DNA from: SIG350 sp964520895
GTDB taxonomy: Bacteria; Bacillota; Clostridia; TANB77; SIG350
Assembly: GCA_964520895.1 (NCBI GenBank)
Contig: CAZFOR010000011.1
Span: forward strand, 1 to 25,366
Reading direction: 5' to 3'
DNA: 25,366 nt
The notes under the pieces are model-generated. The model searched no databases. It was given only the letters and a program-made list of their open reading frames with translations, and was not told the DNA's origin. Position numbers and translations under genes: made by a program. Positions within the stretch are counted from its first letter, which is position 1, and each line of letters opens with the position of its first letter. This document shows positions 15,350 through 22,215 of the stretch, one piece after another.

Positions 15350-15411
15350 GTAACAGAATTGTAACAAACTTGTAACAAATCAGAAACAAAGTTCAAAGGG
15401 GAGATGCAAAA

Positions 15412-16431
15412 ATGTTTAATTTTGGTACAGATATTGGAATAGATTTAGGAACAGCAACAGTGTTAGTGTATGTAAAAGGAAAAGGAATTGTATTAAGAGA
15501 ACCATCAGTTGTAGCAATAGATAGAAATACAAATGCTATACTTGCAGTAGGAGAAGAAGCAAGAAGAATGCTTGGAAGAACTCCTGGAAATATAGTTGCA
15601 ATTAGACCTTTAAAAGATGGTGTAATTTCTGATTATACAGTAACAGAAAGAATGTTAAAATATTTTATTAGTAAAGTTTGTGGTAAGTTTATATTTTCAC
15701 CAAGTATAATGGTTTGTATACCATCTGGTGTTACAGAAGTTGAGAAAAAAGCAGTTGTAGATGCTGCATCACAAGCAGGTGCTAAAAAAGTATGTTTAAT
15801 TGAAGAACCAATAGCAGCAGCCATTGGTGCAGGAATAGATATATCAAAAGCATATGGTAATATGATTGTGGATATAGGTGGTGGAACAACTGATATAGCA
15901 GTTATATCATTAGGTGGTTCTGTTGTATCTGAATCAATTAAATTAGCTGGGGACAAGTTTGATGATTATATAGTAAGATATATTAGAAAAAAACATAATA
16001 TTATGATAGGTGAAAGAACAGCTGAAGAAATTAAAATAAACATAGGTTGTGTATTTCCTAAAATGCAAGATTTAGAAATGGATGTTAGAGGTAGAGATTT
16101 AGTATCAGGTTTACCAAAAACAGTAACAATATATTCAAGTGAAATAATGGAAGCATTAGAAGAACCAGCAGCAGCAATAGTAGAAGCAGTACATGCAGTA
16201 TTAGAAAAAACTCCACCAGAACTATCATCAGATATAAGTGATAGAGGTGTATATATGACAGGTGGCGGATGCTTAATAGATGGACTAGACAAATTGTTAG
16301 AAGAAAAAACAGGTATTAATGTTATGGTTGCAGATGATGCAATATCATGTGTAGCATTAGGAACTGGTAAAGCATTAGAAAACATTAGAAGTTTAGAAAA
16401 TGGACAAACTACTAGATTTAAAAGAAATTAG
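15412..16431 (+). CDS. mreB: Rod shape-determining protein MreB (Mbl-like)
   Basis: A 339-residue bacterial actin. It has the phosphate-1 motif IGIDLGTATVLVY, the block VKGKGIVLREPSVVAID, VGEEARRMLGRTPGNIVAIRPLKDGVI, the phosphate-2 motif VDIGGGTTDIAVISLGG, and the adenosine motif MTGGGCLIDGLDKLL. MreB/Mbl polymerises on the membrane and guides the elongation peptidoglycan machinery. Details such as VKGKGIVLxEPSVVA favour the Mbl branch over MreB proper. Unlike many mreB genes it is not followed by mreC and mreD. It has a strong promoter and terminator of its own and an AAAGGGGAG ribosome binding site. Length is normal. Confidence 0.96.
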   Translation: MFNFGTDIGIDLGTATVLVYVKGKGIVLREPSVVAIDRNTNAILAVGEEARRMLGRTPGNIVAIRPLKDGVISDYTVTERMLKYFISKVCGKFIFSPSIMVCIPSGVTEVEKKAVVDAASQAGAKKVCLIEEPIAAAIGAGIDISKAYGNMIVDIGGGTTDIAVISLGGSVVSESIKLAGDKFDDYIVRYIRKKHNIMIGERTAEEIKINIGCVFPKMQDLEMDVRGRDLVSGLPKTVTIYSSEIMEALEEPAAAIVEAVHAVLEKTPPELSSDISDRGVYMTGGGCLIDGLDKLLEEKTGINVMVADDAISCVALGTGKALENIRSLENGQTTRFKRN

Positions 16432-16479
16432 AAAATTAATTATTAAAAAAATCCTCTTTTAATATTAATATATAGTTAA

Positions 16480-16514
16480 AAATATAGAAATTAATACATT
16501 TCTATATTTTTTTT
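16480..16514 (+). terminator. Rho-independent terminator of mreB
   Basis: AAATATAGAAAT (16480-16491) pairs perfectly with ATTTCTATATTT (16498-16509), followed by an uninterrupted T-run to 16514. Confidence 0.85.
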
Positions 16515-16523
16515 GGAATAATA

Positions 16524-16552
16524 TTGAAAAAGTTGACATAATAATATATAAT
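16524..16552 (+). promoter_or_regulatory. Promoter of the unknown gene at 16641
   Basis: TTGAAA (16524-16529) and TATAAT (16547-16552) with a 17-base spacer. A closer TTGACA (16533-16538) leaves only eight bases to the -10 and is probably coincidental. Confidence 0.6.
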
Positions 16553-16556
16553 ATAT

Positions 16557-16602
16557 GTGAAAATAAATTTTGATATATTTTCACTTTTGTTTTTAAAGTG
16601 AA
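16557..16602 (+). promoter_or_regulatory. Leader with two mutually exclusive hairpins
   Basis: GTGAAAATA (16557-16565) pairs perfectly with TATTTTCAC (16576-16584). The overlapping TTCACTTT (16580-16587) pairs perfectly with AAAGTGAA (16595-16602). The shared TTCAC can pair with either neighbour but not both. The segment starts near the predicted transcription start and precedes the ribosome binding site AAGGAGG (16627-16633). It could be an RNA switch, or tandem protein-binding dyads. Confidence 0.45.
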
Positions 16603-16640
16603 GTATAAATAAACTTAAATTTTTTAAGGAGGACATTAGA

Positions 16641-17066
16641 ATGAGGAAGATTGATCAATTAGAGCAAATGAAAGAGGCTTGTTGGAATCTAGATTCAACA
16701 CGAAGAGATGAGGAATTACGAGAATTATTTCGGCTTTTAGGAATTAACAAAAGGGTAATATCCTCAAAAATGGTTGATGATTTTATTCTTGGTTTAGCAG
16801 ATGATAAACTGAGTAAGAAATTAGATATAATTCAAGGATTATTAACAGCTGCCTCTGAATATTATGAAGTTGGTGCAAATCCGGCAAGTGTTCGTTATAA
16901 AGGAAGAGAACTTTTCGGATTGATGTATCAAAAATCTACTTTCTGGACACCAAATAATTCGAGAGAAGGAATGGAACTGTTTCGATTTATTGGTTTGAAT
17001 TATACAAGTACAGAATTGTTTGTTAAAACATTCAAAAAAAACGCTTTTATAATATTGATTTATTAG
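16641..17066 (+). CDS. Conserved-looking protein of unknown function
   Basis: I do not recognise this 141-residue protein. It has no signal peptide or membrane helix and is predicted mainly helical, with charged segments (DSTRRDEELRELFRLLG, DDKLSKKLDIIQGLL). A more aromatic second half includes RYKGRELFGLMYQKS and FWTPNNSREGMELFRFIGLNY. The ribosome binding site is very strong. Codon use includes more G and C (cgg, cga, ctg, ttc) than its neighbours, which hints at transfer or a different expression class. An eight-A run (17034-17041) near the end could hide a frameshift: in the alternative frame the C-terminus would read KKRFYNIDLLAL instead of KKNAFIILIY. It has its own promoter, leader and terminator. 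Confidence 0.7.
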   Translation: MRKIDQLEQMKEACWNLDSTRRDEELRELFRLLGINKRVISSKMVDDFILGLADDKLSKKLDIIQGLLTAASEYYEVGANPASVRYKGRELFGLMYQKSTFWTPNNSREGMELFRFIGLNYTSTELFVKTFKKNAFIILIY

Positions 17067-17076
17067 CATTGTAGGG

Positions 17077-17120
17077 CACTCATAAATATATCTTATAGAT
17101 ATATTTTATGAGTGTTTTAT
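17077..17120 (+). terminator. Rho-independent terminator
   Basis: CACTCATAAATATATCT (17077-17093) pairs with AGATATATTTTATGAGTG (17097-17114) apart from one bulged T, then TTTTATT follows. Confidence 0.8.
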
Positions 17121-17127
17121 TATGTGT

Positions 17128-17156
17128 TTGACAAATAATACTATATTGTATAAAAT
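17128..17156 (+). promoter_or_regulatory. Promoter of the two-component operon
   Basis: TTGACA (17128-17133) and TAAAAT (17151-17156) with a 17-base spacer; TATAAA at 17149 is the alternative. The first 15 bases, TTGACAAATAATACT, are identical to those of the promoter at 19458. Confidence 0.6.
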
Positions 17157-17228
17157 AAAAGAAAAAATAATATATTTCACAATAATAACACAAAAATAGT
17201 GTAAAATAATGATAGTGGGGTGATTAGA

Positions 17229-17900
17229 ATTAGAATATTAGTTGTTGATGATGAGGATAAAATAAGATATGTAGTTAAAGAATACGGAATATTTGAAGGA
17301 TATGAAGTAATAGAAGCTAAAGATGGAATGGATGCTGTTAATTTGTGTAAAACAAATGATTTTGATATTATAATAATGGATATTATGATGCCAAAATTAG
17401 ATGGTTTTTCAGCTGTAAAGGAAATACGAAAAACCAAACAAATACCAGTAATAATGCTTTCTGCAAGAGGAGAAGAATATGATAAATTATTTGGATTTGA
17501 ACTAGGAATAGATGATTATGTAGTAAAACCATTTAGCCCAAAAGAGTTAATGGCAAGAATTAAGGCAGTTGTTTCTAGAGCAAATAAGGTTGAAACAAAA
17601 GTAGAAGAAGAGAAACTTATTTGTGGTGAATTAGAAGTAGATTTATTAGGTAGAAATGTGTTAGTTAAAAACAAAAAAGTTGATTTAACACCAAAAGAAT
17701 ATGAGTTATTAGTATATATGATGAGAAATAAAAATATTGCATTATCTAGAGATAAACTATTAAATGAAGTTTGGAGCTATGACTTTTTTGGAGATAACAG
17801 AACTGTTGATACACATATAAAGATGTTAAGAAATAGTATAGGTAAATGTAGAAAAAATATTGTAACTGTTAGAGGGATGGGATATAAATTTGAAGAATAG
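17229..17900 (+). CDS. OmpR/PhoB-family response regulator
   Basis: A receiver domain (RILVVDDEDK, phosphoacceptor Asp51 in MDIMMPKLDG, conserved Lys100 in VVKPFSP) followed by an OmpR-type winged helix (LTPKEYELLVYM, DNRTVDTHIKMLRNSIG, TVRGMGYKFEE). The start is unusual. GTG at 17220 is the first standard start, but it lies within GGGGTGATT (17217-17225), which itself looks like the ribosome binding site. The ATT at 17229 follows six bases after GGGGTG and would give the family-typical N-terminus IRILVVDDE. I therefore place the start at ATT 17229, with GTG 17220 (three residues longer) as the fallback. The gene overlaps the histidine kinase gene by 11 bases. The regulon is not evident from sequence. 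Confidence 0.9.
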   Translation: MRILVVDDEDKIRYVVKEYGIFEGYEVIEAKDGMDAVNLCKTNDFDIIIMDIMMPKLDGFSAVKEIRKTKQIPVIMLSARGEEYDKLFGFELGIDDYVVKPFSPKELMARIKAVVSRANKVETKVEEEKLICGELEVDLLGRNVLVKNKKVDLTPKEYELLVYMMRNKNIALSRDKLLNEVWSYDFFGDNRTVDTHIKMLRNSIGKCRKNIVTVRGMGYKFEE

Positions 17901-19335
17901 TAATATTAAAAATAAACAAACATTTAATTTTAATAGTTTAACCTTTAGAGTATGGACATATTTCACATTGTTTGCAATTGGCATATTTATTGTACTTTGG
18001 TGTATGCAAGTAATTTTCTTGCAAGCATATTATAGTATAATGAAAAAAAGTGAAGTAAATAAGATTGCTTCACAGATTATATCAAGCTATAATACAGATG
18101 GGTTTGATAATAAGTTAAGTGATATATCATTTAGAAACCTAATGACTATTTTAATAGTGGATTTAGATGGTAATTTAATATATAACTCTAATGAAACTAA
18201 TTATGTATTTGAAAATAGAAGTGTAAAGCCAACTATTATCCCACTTGCAGATATATTGAAAACTATGACAAATAATCCAAAATCAGTAGATACATATACA
18301 ATTAAAGTTGATAAATATAAAACTGAAATGTATGTATATGCAAAAATGATACCAGATACTAATTATTGTTTGATATTATCATCATCTATTGATCCAATTG
18401 ATGCAACAATAAATGTATTAAAAAATCAGTTGGAATATGTAACTATAATTGCAATTGTATTATCATCTATTATATCAATTTTTATGTCAAAGAAAATAGC
18501 CAAACCAATTGTAAGAATTGAGGAAAAGGCTAAGAAACTTGGTAAAGGTGAATATGATGTGAAATTTGAAAAATCAGGTTTTACAGAAATAGATAATTTG
18601 GTAGATACTCTAAATTATACAACAAAAGAATTAGAGAAAAGTGATACACTAAAAAAAGAATTAATAGCAAATGTTTCACATGATTTAAAAACACCTCTTA
18701 CAATGATAAAAGCATATTCTGAAATGATAAAAGATTTATATATCGATGACAAGGAGAAAAGAGAAAAGCATTTAGATGTAATAATTGAGGAAACAGATAG
18801 ATTATCAAATTTGGTAACAGATATGCTAGATTTATCAAAATTAGAAGCAAATCAAATAGACTTAAAGTTAGAACAAATAGATTTAGTTGATATTACTAAA
18901 AAGATAGTTAATACATTTAAATTACTAAAAGAAAATGAAGAGTTTAATATTAAAATTGAATCAAATGAAAAAGCACTAGTATTAGCGGATAAGGGAAAAA
19001 TAGAGCAGGTAATATATAATTTACTTGGAAATGCAATTAATTATTCAAATGAAAATAAAAATATATTAATTAAAATAGAGGAAATAGATAATAAAGTAAA
19101 ATATAGTGTTATTGATAATGGAAAAGGAATAAGTGAGGATGAATTACCATATATTTGGGATAGATACTATAAAGCAGATAAGAATTATCAAAGACCTAAA
19201 ACTGGTAGTGGACTTGGATTATCTATAACTAAAAACATATTAGAGCTTCATAACTCAAAATATGGTGTTGAAAGTACAGTAGGTTTTGGAACAACATTTT
19301 GGTTTGAGTTAAACAAAGAAGAAATAAAAAGCTAG
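17890..19335 (+). CDS. Membrane sensor histidine kinase (HAMP, HisKA, HATPase_c)
   Basis: A 481-residue class I histidine kinase: two membrane helices (about 22-46 and 182-200) enclose an extracellular domain of about 135 residues. A HAMP domain (KKIAKPIVRIEEKAKKLGKG) follows, then the phosphoacceptor His264 in NVSHDLKTPL, the N-box NLLGNAINYS near 377-386, the G1 box DNGKGIS near 409-415, and the G2 box GSGLGLS near 439-445. All catalytic boxes are intact. It begins at TTG 17890, overlapping the response regulator stop; the GGGATGGGA stretch upstream serves as ribosome binding site. The pair forms a standard two-component system; the signal is unknown. The sensor domain does not resemble a PAS fold to my eye. 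Confidence 0.95.
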   Translation: MKNSNIKNKQTFNFNSLTFRVWTYFTLFAIGIFIVLWCMQVIFLQAYYSIMKKSEVNKIASQIISSYNTDGFDNKLSDISFRNLMTILIVDLDGNLIYNSNETNYVFENRSVKPTIIPLADILKTMTNNPKSVDTYTIKVDKYKTEMYVYAKMIPDTNYCLILSSSIDPIDATINVLKNQLEYVTIIAIVLSSIISIFMSKKIAKPIVRIEEKAKKLGKGEYDVKFEKSGFTEIDNLVDTLNYTTKELEKSDTLKKELIANVSHDLKTPLTMIKAYSEMIKDLYIDDKEKREKHLDVIIEETDRLSNLVTDMLDLSKLEANQIDLKLEQIDLVDITKKIVNTFKLLKENEEFNIKIESNEKALVLADKGKIEQVIYNLLGNAINYSNENKNILIKIEEIDNKVKYSVIDNGKGISEDELPYIWDRYYKADKNYQRPKTGSGLGLSITKNILELHNSKYGVESTVGFGTTFWFELNKEEIKS

Positions 19336-19342
19336 AAACAAT

Positions 19343-19388
19343 ATAGGCAAAATATTTTAGTAGAATAAGATATTTTGTCTATTTTACT
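19343..19388 (+). terminator. Rho-independent terminator of the two-component operon
   Basis: ATAGGCAAAATATTTTA (19343-19359) pairs with TAAGATATTTTGTCTAT (19366-19382), using two G-U pairs, followed by TTTACTCT. Confidence 0.7.
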
Positions 19389-19396
19389 CTAAATAT

Positions 19397-19455
19397 GTTT
19401 TAAATTCATTTTAAAAACTTAATAAAAACAAAAGTATTTAAAATGAATTTTAAAC
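19397..19455 (+). promoter_or_regulatory. Paired operator-like dyads upstream of the DUF4143 ATPase promoter
   Basis: GTTTTAAATTCATTTTAAA (19397-19415) and TTTAAAATGAATTTTAAAC (19437-19455) form an inverted repeat with one mismatch. Each arm is itself nearly palindromic; the second contains TTTAAAAT-GA-ATTTTAAA. They end three bases before the -35 of the promoter at 19458. Two regulator-binding sites are plausible, but AT-rich sequence makes chance palindromes common. Confidence 0.4.
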
Positions 19456-19457
19456 AC

Positions 19458-19486
19458 TTGACAAATAATACTTTGAATTGTATAAT
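19458..19486 (+). promoter_or_regulatory. Consensus sigma-A promoter of the DUF4143 ATPase gene
   Basis: A perfect TTGACA (19458-19463) and a perfect TATAAT (19481-19486) with a 17-base spacer. Transcription would begin near 19493, which rules out the in-frame ATG at 19443 as the start codon. Confidence 0.85.
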
Positions 19487-19505
19487 ATGTTTAGAGGTGT
19501 ATTCT

Positions 19506-20702
19506 ATGATAGAAAGAACTAATTATTTAAATGAATTAATAAAATGGAAGGATCAAAATTTAATAAAAGTTGTTACAGGAATAAGAAGATGTGGAAAATC
19601 TACTTTATTTGATTTGTATATAGAGTATTTAATAAAAGAGGGAATTGATAGAAAGCATATAATTAAAATAAATTTAGAAGATCCTCAATATAATTTTAAT
19701 AATTATATGGAATTATATAATTATATTAATGATATGTTAAAAGAAAAAAAGAAGTATTATGTTTTTATTGATGAAGTACAAAATATACCACAATTTCAAA
19801 AAGCACTTGATGGATTATACATCAAAGATAATGTTGATTTATATGTAACTGGTTCAAATGCTTTTTTATTATCAGGTGATATAGCAACATTAATTGCTGG
19901 AAGATATATTGAAATAAAAATGTATCCCTTATCTTTTAAAGAATATATATCAGCATTTGAGGATAATAATTACCAAAAGTTATTTAACAATTATTTAAAA
20001 TATGGTGGCTTTCCAGAAGTTATAAATTTAATAAAAAAAGATGAAGAAATGGTAAACAAATATTTAGATACTATTTTTGTTTCAGTAGTATATAAAGATG
20101 TTATAACAAGATATAACATAGCAGATCCAGCCATATTAGAAAGCATAATAAAATATATACTAGAAAATGTAGGTAGTCCTATAAGTACTAAAAAAGTAAC
20201 TGATACATTAATTTCTATGAATAGAAAAACTAGTAATCCAACTGTCGAGAACTATATAAAAGCTTTAATTGATAGTTATTTATTGATGAAAGTTGATAGA
20301 TTTGATATTGCTATGAAAAATACATTATCAACTGGGTATAAGTATTATTCAATAGATATAGGTCTAAAAAATTATTTAGCAAAGAAAAAATTAGATACTG
20401 ATATGGGTCATATAATAGAAAATATTGTAGCTATAGAATTAGTAAGAAGAGGATATAATATATATGTTGGGAAGCAAAAAGATTATGAAGTTGACTTTGT
20501 TGCTAAAAAAAATAATGAAATAATATATTATCAAGTAGCATATACATTATCTACTGATACTGTTAGGCAAAGAGAATTAAGACCACTTCAAAAAATACAG
20601 GATAATTATCCTAAATATATATTAACTTTAGATCCAATAATTGAATTAGATGATAATGGTATAAAAATATTAAATCTTATAGATTGGTTACTAGATAGTT
20701 GA
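19506..20702 (+). CDS. AAA-family ATPase with C-terminal DUF4143 nuclease-like domain
   Basis: A 398-residue protein. The N-terminal AAA domain has Walker A GIRRCGKS at 25-32 and Walker B YVFIDEVQN with Asp89 and Glu90. Next come a sensor-like VTGSNAFLLSGDIATLIAGRY and the YPLSFKEY segment typical of this family. The DUF4143 domain ends in a PD-(D/E)XK-like fold: HIIENIVAIEL, then EVDFVA and YYQVAY near the C-terminus, where the last catalytic Lys is Gln. The cellular role of the family is unknown; members occur in accessory regions and some are discussed as toxin or defence components. The start is ATG 19506, with AGAGGTG (19492-19498) upstream, because the promoter lies downstream of the other in-frame ATG. 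It stands alone with its own promoter and terminator. Confidence 0.9.
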   Translation: MIERTNYLNELIKWKDQNLIKVVTGIRRCGKSTLFDLYIEYLIKEGIDRKHIIKINLEDPQYNFNNYMELYNYINDMLKEKKKYYVFIDEVQNIPQFQKALDGLYIKDNVDLYVTGSNAFLLSGDIATLIAGRYIEIKMYPLSFKEYISAFEDNNYQKLFNNYLKYGGFPEVINLIKKDEEMVNKYLDTIFVSVVYKDVITRYNIADPAILESIIKYILENVGSPISTKKVTDTLISMNRKTSNPTVENYIKALIDSYLLMKVDRFDIAMKNTLSTGYKYYSIDIGLKNYLAKKKLDTDMGHIIENIVAIELVRRGYNIYVGKQKDYEVDFVAKKNNEIIYYQVAYTLSTDTVRQRELRPLQKIQDNYPKYILTLDPIIELDDNGIKILNLIDWLLDS

Positions 20703-20758
20703 AAGAAAAAAACAATATGTATAAAGAAAAAAATAACATATTGTTTTTTTCTTTATAC
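20702..20758 (+). terminator. Strong terminator with two alternative overlapping stems
   Basis: AAAGAAAAAAACAATATGT (20702-20720) pairs perfectly over 19 bp with the segment 20736-20754. An alternative 15-bp perfect stem joins 20719-20733 with 20744-20758. Both use the same T-rich 3' side because AAAGAAAAAAA occurs twice. The first stem begins at the stop codon of the ATPase gene. Confidence 0.75.
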
Positions 20759-20997
20759 TTTAATAAAAATATCACAATATCCACATATTTAAAATATATA
20801 ATGTATTTAGATTAAGGGAGGTGGTATTAATAAATATAATGAAATATAAACTTCATTAAACTTTAATATTCTTATCATATAAATTTCACAAAGATAAAAT
20901 ATAATGAAGACATAAAGAAAGGGGGAATGATAATACAAAGTTTAATTTAAAACATATTACAAAGCAATAAATTCTTAATAATCTTTCTATATCTTTA

Positions 20998-21039
20998 GAA
21001 GAGCTATATTATTTAAAATAATATGGCTCTTCAATTTTG
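20998..21039 (+). terminator. Rho-independent terminator of an unassigned transcript
   Basis: GAAGAGCTATATTA (20998-21011) pairs with TAATATGGCTCTTC (21019-21032) with one G-U pair and an A/T loop, followed by AATTTTG. No open reading frame of usual size ends before it. Confidence 0.7.
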
Positions 21040-21096
21040 TATTCAATTTTAAAGTTAATTTATATTTATTAATTCATACAAATTTCAAAAAAAACA

Positions 21097-21127
21097 TTGA
21101 CATAAAGTTAACTTTAAGTATTATAAT
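21097..21127 (+). promoter_or_regulatory. MerR-type (AdhR-like) promoter of the aldo/keto reductase gene
   Basis: TTGACA (21097-21102) and TATAAT (21122-21127) are separated by 19 bases, too long for unaided use but the hallmark of promoters activated by MerR-family regulators. The spacer carries the dyad CATAAAG-N4-CTTTAAG (21101-21118), including the perfect palindrome AAAGTTAACTTT. From memory, the binding site of the aldehyde-responsive regulator AdhR of Bacillus is CTTAAAG-N4-CTTTAAG, which differs at one position. No MerR-family gene is in the window. Confidence 0.7.
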
Positions 21128-21179
21128 AGTAATGAAAAAGAGAAAGTTATAGAATAGATAAAATAATGAGGTGAAAAAA

Positions 21180-22139
21180 ATGAATAAAAAAGTTTTATTA
21201 TACATCATAATATTTATAGTAATAATAATACTTGGAACGATAATATATTTAGTTTTAAATAATAGAAATAATAAGGAGCTTAGTAATATGAAAAATGTAG
21301 AATTAGAAAATATAACTCATAATACATCTTTTGATTTTGATAAGAAAACAGTTATGCTTAATAGTGGTTATGAAATGCCATTAAATGGAATTGGAACATA
21401 TAGTTTAACAGGAGAAACTTGTTATAATTCAATTATAAGTGCATTAAATTCAGGAGTTAGATTAATAGACACAGCGTATATGTATCATAATGAAGAAGAA
21501 ATAGGAAAAGCAATTAAAGATTCAAATATTCCTCGTGAAGAAATATTTATTACTACTAAGATATATCCTAGCCAATTTGATGATCCTGAAAGTGCAATAA
21601 AAATGGCTTTTGAAAAATTAGATGTTAATTATATAGATATGATGTTGTTGCATCATCCAGGAACTAATGATGTTGAAGCATATAAAGTAATGGAGAAGTA
21701 TGTAGAAGAGGGAAAAATTCGTTCTATTGGTTTATCAAATTGGTATGTAAAGGAATTAGAGGATTTCCTTCCTAAGGTGTCTATAACACCTGCATTAGTA
21801 CAAAATGAAATTCATCCATATTATCAAGAAAATGATGTTATACCATATATTCAAAGTTTAGGTATTGTTGTTCAGGGATGGTATCCTTTTGGTGGAAGAG
21901 GTTATACAAGTGAGCTACTAAATAATGAGGTTATAGTAAAAATTGCTCAATCACATAATGTATCATCAGCCCAAGTAATATTAAGATGGAATTTACAAAA
22001 AGGAGTAGTTGTGATACCTGGTTCAAGTAATCCAAGTCATATTAAAGAAAATACTGATATTTATAATTTTGAATTAACAGATGAAGAAATGAAACAAATC
22101 AATAATTTGGATCGTAATGAAAAACATGATTGGTATTAG
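21180..22139 (+). CDS. Membrane-anchored aldo/keto reductase
   Basis: A 319-residue NADPH-dependent reductase of carbonyl compounds (AKR superfamily) with an added N-terminal membrane helix (about residues 4-26) and a spacer to about residue 55. The TIM-barrel domain shows the catalytic tetrad: Asp97 and Tyr102 in LIDTAYMYHNEE, Lys127 in ITTKIYP, and His158 in LLHHP. It also has SIGLSNW, QNEIHPYYQ and the cofactor motif IPGSSNPSHIKENTD. Most bacterial homologues (YvgN/DkgA type) are soluble; the anchor is unusual, and if it is a signal the enzyme would face outward, where NADPH is lacking. A cytoplasmic orientation is more likely. ATG 21180 follows GAGGTG (21168-21173) by six bases; GTG 21171 overlaps that site. 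The promoter suggests induction by reactive aldehydes. Confidence 0.9.
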   Translation: MNKKVLLYIIIFIVIIILGTIIYLVLNNRNNKELSNMKNVELENITHNTSFDFDKKTVMLNSGYEMPLNGIGTYSLTGETCYNSIISALNSGVRLIDTAYMYHNEEEIGKAIKDSNIPREEIFITTKIYPSQFDDPESAIKMAFEKLDVNYIDMMLLHHPGTNDVEAYKVMEKYVEEGKIRSIGLSNWYVKELEDFLPKVSITPALVQNEIHPYYQENDVIPYIQSLGIVVQGWYPFGGRGYTSELLNNEVIVKIAQSHNVSSAQVILRWNLQKGVVVIPGSSNPSHIKENTDIYNFELTDEEMKQINNLDRNEKHDWY

Positions 22140-22215
22140 AAAAAGATGTAATATATAACAACATATGTTATACTTGTGATAATAAATAAAATAAATGAAA
22201 GGAAAGTATAAAAAT

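Larger units (their letters stand above)
20703..21179. other. Intergenic region with a possible small transcript
   Basis: About 475 bases without a normal gene. After the terminator at 20702-20758 there is a TATAAT (20797-20802) with only a weak -35, then two strong ribosome-binding-site-like stretches. These are AGGGAGGTGG (20816-20825) before very short frames such as ATG 20839 (MKYKLH), and AAAGGGGGA (about 20917-20927) before ATG 20928 (MIIQSLI). A strong terminator closes the unit at 20998-21039. AAATATAATGAA occurs twice (near 20832 and 20897), and CTTCATTA (20851-20858) can pair with TAATGAAG (20902-20909). It may be a leader-peptide or small-RNA unit, or the remains of a deleted gene. 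Positions 21040-21179 hold the promoter of the reductase gene. Confidence 0.4.

Noticed and set aside
16533..16538. TTGACA as -35 for the unknown gene
   Set aside because: Only eight bases separate it from TATAAT; TTGAAA at 16524 gives the correct 17-base spacing.
19443..19505. Longer N-terminus of the DUF4143 ATPase
   Set aside because: The consensus promoter 19458-19486 and the ribosome binding site at 19492-19498 lie inside this extension.
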